A stretch of 32,456 nt of DNA from NCBI GenBank assembly GCA_003650925.1, contig QMSP01000023.1:1-32456 (forward strand), read 5' to 3'. The stretch comes from Thermoprotei archaeon. GTDB lineage: Archaea > Thermoproteota > Thermoprotei > QMSL01. Numbering within the stretch: position 1 is the stretch's first letter; every line of letters starts with the position of its first letter. The notes beneath the pieces were generated by a model. That model ran no database searches. It was not told the origin of the DNA and was given only the letters and a program-made list of their open reading frames with translations. A program made the translations under genes and the position numbers. This document shows, piece by piece, positions 30,901 through 32,456 of this stretch.

Positions 30901-31159
30901 TTATGCCGTCAGGCCTCTCCTTCTCAATAACCTTCTCGACGAATTCAGGCGTTACAGGGAGAAGATATACTTTATCAGCCATCTTAGTGGAAGTCTGTAT
31001 GGTGGCGACATTAGGATTTACCAAAATAACCCTAATGCCTTCCTCCTTCAAGGCCTTTATGGCCTGAGAGCCACTGTAGTCGAATTCAGCCGCTTCAGCT
31101 ATTTTGATACTCCCAGAGCCTAGCACTAGCACAGAGTCTATGCCCTGAAGCCTAGGCAT
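27956..31159 (-). CDS. carB: Carbamoyl phosphate synthetase large subunit
   Basis: 1067 residues from ATG 31159; GAGAGGTG lies 6 nt upstream and the in-frame GTG at 31168 is part of that site. The two homologous halves are clear: [27 protein letters not shown] with the ATP-grasp [11 protein letters not shown] and [23 protein letters not shown], and then [23 protein letters not shown] with [17 protein letters not shown] and [22 protein letters not shown]. The middle oligomerisation domain and a C-terminal MGS-like allosteric domain (about residues 940-1067) complete the usual length. It makes carbamoyl phosphate from bicarbonate, ATP and ammonia. Order carB-carA is opposite to the common carA-carB. 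A box A-like sequence near 31287-31298 would leave a leader of about 100 nt. Confidence 0.97.
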   Translation of the reverse strand: [1067 protein letters not shown]

Positions 31160-31177
31160 CAAGAACACCTCTCAGAT

Positions 31178-31240
31178 TCATGAGGAGGGGAGAAGGGAGA
31201 CGAGGTGTATTAGAGATGATCTGTAGCGGTGATCGTCCAT
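31178..31240 (-). CDS. Possible 20-residue leader peptide ahead of carB
   Basis: ATG 31240 to TGA 31178-31180 encodes MDDHRYRSSLIHLVSLLPSS. It lies wholly within the predicted leader of carBA and ends 19 bp before the carB ATG. Two Arg codons occur in the first seven. A weak AAAGAG precedes the ATG. No conservation can be checked here, and a frame of this length is expected by chance, so it is listed only as a possibility. Confidence 0.2.
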   Translation of the reverse strand: MDDHRYRSSLIHLVSLLPSS

Positions 31241-31348
31241 GTAACTCTTTGCCCAAGACCCTTACCTGCAGTAGTAACAAGCTCGATTTAAAGCTTACGT
31301 TTAAAGTAAATGGTCACAGTATCGAAAACCCTTGAGAATATCGCATTG

Positions 31349-31786
31349 CTAGGAGTTCAACTTATAGTATGCTAGAATGGTCTTCATTATCTCTATAGCC
31401 TTCTTGGCCATGGCAAGGCATCGTTTAGCATCATCCTCAGAGTAGAGATCCCATGGAGTTAGTCCAAGAGAGGGGTCGCCGTAAGTTGTTCGTCCATGCT
31501 CAGGCGCAAGCTCATGAGCTATATTAGCTAGCTTATCTGCTAAAGAACGTGCGTCTGGAGGAAGGAGCTCCTTTACATCGAGAAGCTCTCTTGAGGGGTC
31601 ATGTGACCAGGAAGGAGCTCTAAATAAAGCTATGATCGCCTTGGCAGCATTCTCCACAGCCAATTGTGAGTAGGATACAACACCTCTCCAATCCCTCATT
31701 GAGAGGCTACGTTCAGCCTCAGTGAGAAACCCTTCAGCAAGTCTTCTCCTGAACCTAACCTCGTCTTTGGGGTCGTATATTACCAT
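31349..31786 (-). CDS. HEPN domain protein (partner of MNT)
   Basis: 145 residues, all helical. RRRLAEGFLTEAERSLSMRDWRGVVSYSQLAVENAAKAIIALF is the first long helix pair of HEPN proteins. HELAPEHGRTTYGD and the closing SEDDAKRCLAMAKKAIEIMKTIL follow the usual pattern in which a short Arg-aromatic-Asp turn comes before the last helix. The RNase motif R-x4-6-H seen in toxic HepT proteins is not visible, so RNase activity is doubtful. GAGGTGACCAG lies just before ATG 31786, and the MNT gene ends 4 bp upstream, so they form one operon. Such pairs act as toxin-antitoxin or as nucleotide-modifying stress modules; which one applies is undecided. Confidence 0.8.
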   Translation of the reverse strand: MVIYDPKDEVRFRRRLAEGFLTEAERSLSMRDWRGVVSYSQLAVENAAKAIIALFRAPSWSHDPSRELLDVKELLPPDARSLADKLANIAHELAPEHGRTTYGDPSLGLTPWDLYSEDDAKRCLAMAKKAIEIMKTILAYYKLNS

Positions 31787-31790
31787 CTGG

Positions 31791-32261
31791 TCACCTCTCG
31801 ATCATGGGCTTACCATCAGCTCTCATCCAGCCATATGCTCGACCTACTCTATAGCGTATCAGCCCCTTATCCTTTACAAACTTTCTAACAGCACTAACAA
31901 GCTCGGAGAGAACTCCTTTAGGGTCATGAAGAACTATGCAGTCATACAGGATGTTCAACATAGCGGAGGTGAGCTTAGTTTCGCCCCTGAGTATCTGCCT
32001 TGCAACACATAAATCAACATCAACAAGAGTTATGTCCTTCTTAATGTGCCTAGACAGAACATCATACAGTAGAAAACGTCTTCTCAGAGATCGTGGCCAA
32101 TCCCTCACTATAACGAGAATATCTACATCGCTTCTCTCATCAGCCTCACCCCTAGCATGGCTTCCAAAGAGACCTACAGCTACTATTTTCTCGCCAAACT
32201 TATCAATGAGCTCACTTATTGCATTTTTCAATGACTTGAGGGTCTCTTCACTTTGAGACAT
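31791..32261 (-). CDS. MNT-type minimal nucleotidyltransferase
   Basis: 156 residues. IVAVGLFGSHARGEADERSDVDILVIV (27-53) is the full nucleotidyltransferase signature: GS at 33-34, DxD at Asp45/Asp47, and a third acid at VDVDL (81-83). A C-terminal extension with a basic IRYRVGRAYGWMRAD tail follows. Enzymes of this class transfer AMP, and in MntA-HepT systems the MNT antitoxin AMPylates the HEPN toxin. Here MNT comes first, as usual for the pair. Box A GAATAAAAGC on the minus strand (32292-32301) predicts a start near 32271, 10 nt before ATG 32261. The divergent neighbour is tRNA-Thr. Confidence 0.86.
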   Translation of the reverse strand: MSQSEETLKSLKNAISELIDKFGEKIVAVGLFGSHARGEADERSDVDILVIVRDWPRSLRRRFLLYDVLSRHIKKDITLVDVDLCVARQILRGETKLTSAMLNILYDCIVLHDPKGVLSELVSAVRKFVKDKGLIRYRVGRAYGWMRADGKPMIER

Positions 32262-32347
32262 ACATCCCTCGATGAAATTTATGCAAGCGAGCTTTTATTC
32301 TGCACTACACATAAGAGAAAGGATAAAGGTTAATAACACACCTAGTC

Positions 32348-32355
32348 ATAAAAGA
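32348..32355 (+). promoter_or_regulatory. Box A of tRNA-Thr
   Basis: ATAAAAGA lies 26-28 bp before the mature 5' end of the tRNA, the distance expected for a start within a few bases of the tRNA. Confidence 0.45.
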
Positions 32356-32378
32356 TAGCTGGACAACAGGCAGGGCAT

Positions 32379-32455
32379 GCCCCGGTAGCTCAGCCCGGTA
32401 GAGCGCCGCACTGGTAATGCGGAGGTCCCGGGTTCAAATCCCGGCCGGGGCTCCA
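32379..32455 (+). tRNA. tRNA-Thr (anticodon GGT), CCA encoded
   Basis: Acceptor stem GCCCCGG/CCGGGGC (32379-32385 with 32445-32451), D arm GCTC/GAGC, anticodon stem CCGCA/TGCGG around the loop CTGGTAA (anticodon GGT at 32412-32414 within the loop), and T arm CCGGG-TTCAAAT-CCCGG. The discriminator is T (32452), the Thr identity base in archaea, followed by an encoded CCA (32453-32455). There is no intron. It reads ACC and ACU codons. Confidence 0.97.
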
Positions 32456-32456
32456 A

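Overview
The window looks like a chromosomal segment of a thermophilic archaeon of the Thermoproteota (Crenarchaeota). The evidence is the archaeal box A (TATA) promoters with short leaders, the strong GGTGAT/GGAGGTG ribosome-binding sites, a tRNA-Thr with discriminator T and an encoded CCA, the AGG/AGA/ATA-rich codon use, and the gene content (M29 aminopeptidase, archaeal PRTase-type regulator, BMP-type nucleoside importer, MNT/HEPN pair). The rank below phylum cannot be read from the sequence alone.

Layout. (1) 1-1.4 kb: the 3' end of a small membrane protein and a decayed alkaline-phosphatase-superfamily gene with several frame lesions. (2) 1.45-10.1 kb: a surface-glycan cluster with a Gfo/Idh/MocA oxidoreductase, a TIM-barrel sugar isomerase/epimerase, three GT4 and one GT2 glycosyltransferases, a sulfatase/AlkP-like protein and a MOP-type lipid-linked glycan flippase, arranged as convergent blocks. 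(3) 10.2-13.7 kb: a peptide/amino-acid catabolism block (D-aminoacylase-like amidohydrolase, M29 aminopeptidase, flavin-reductase-like protein). (4) 13.8-17.6 kb: a phosphate ABC importer pstS - fused pstC-pstA - pstB. (5) 17.7-19.1 kb: an IMP-dehydrogenase-like enzyme with unusual active-site residues. (6) 19.2-20.6 kb: a TnpB-like RuvC protein overlapped by a 48-residue AbrB-like gene, and a divergent, highly structured non-coding segment. (7) 20.6-26.6 kb: a four-gene nucleoside (BMP/PnrA-type) ABC importer behind a HTH-PRTase regulator, itself preceded by a 44-codon ORF under a promoter carrying three 10-bp-phased repeats. (8) 26.65-26.8 kb: a candidate plus-strand structured RNA with a canonical kink-turn. 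(9) 26.8-31.2 kb: carbamoyl phosphate synthetase, in the order carB-carA. (10) 31.3-32.5 kb: an MNT/HEPN pair and a tRNA-Thr(GGT) gene.

Together, 17.7-31.2 kb form a nucleotide-metabolism neighbourhood: IMP to XMP chemistry, nucleoside uptake, a regulator whose PRTase domain could sense PRPP or a nucleotide, and carbamoyl phosphate for pyrimidines and arginine. The two most interesting items are non-coding: the segment 20457-20616 and the kink-turn RNA 26655-26806. Both have a box A about 26-28 bp upstream and stems whose G-U pairs work only in a plus-strand transcript. The AbrB/TnpB overlap and the phased operator with its near-leaderless small ORF come next. Start codons were moved inside the longest frames where an in-frame GTG is merely part of a GGTGAT ribosome-binding site.
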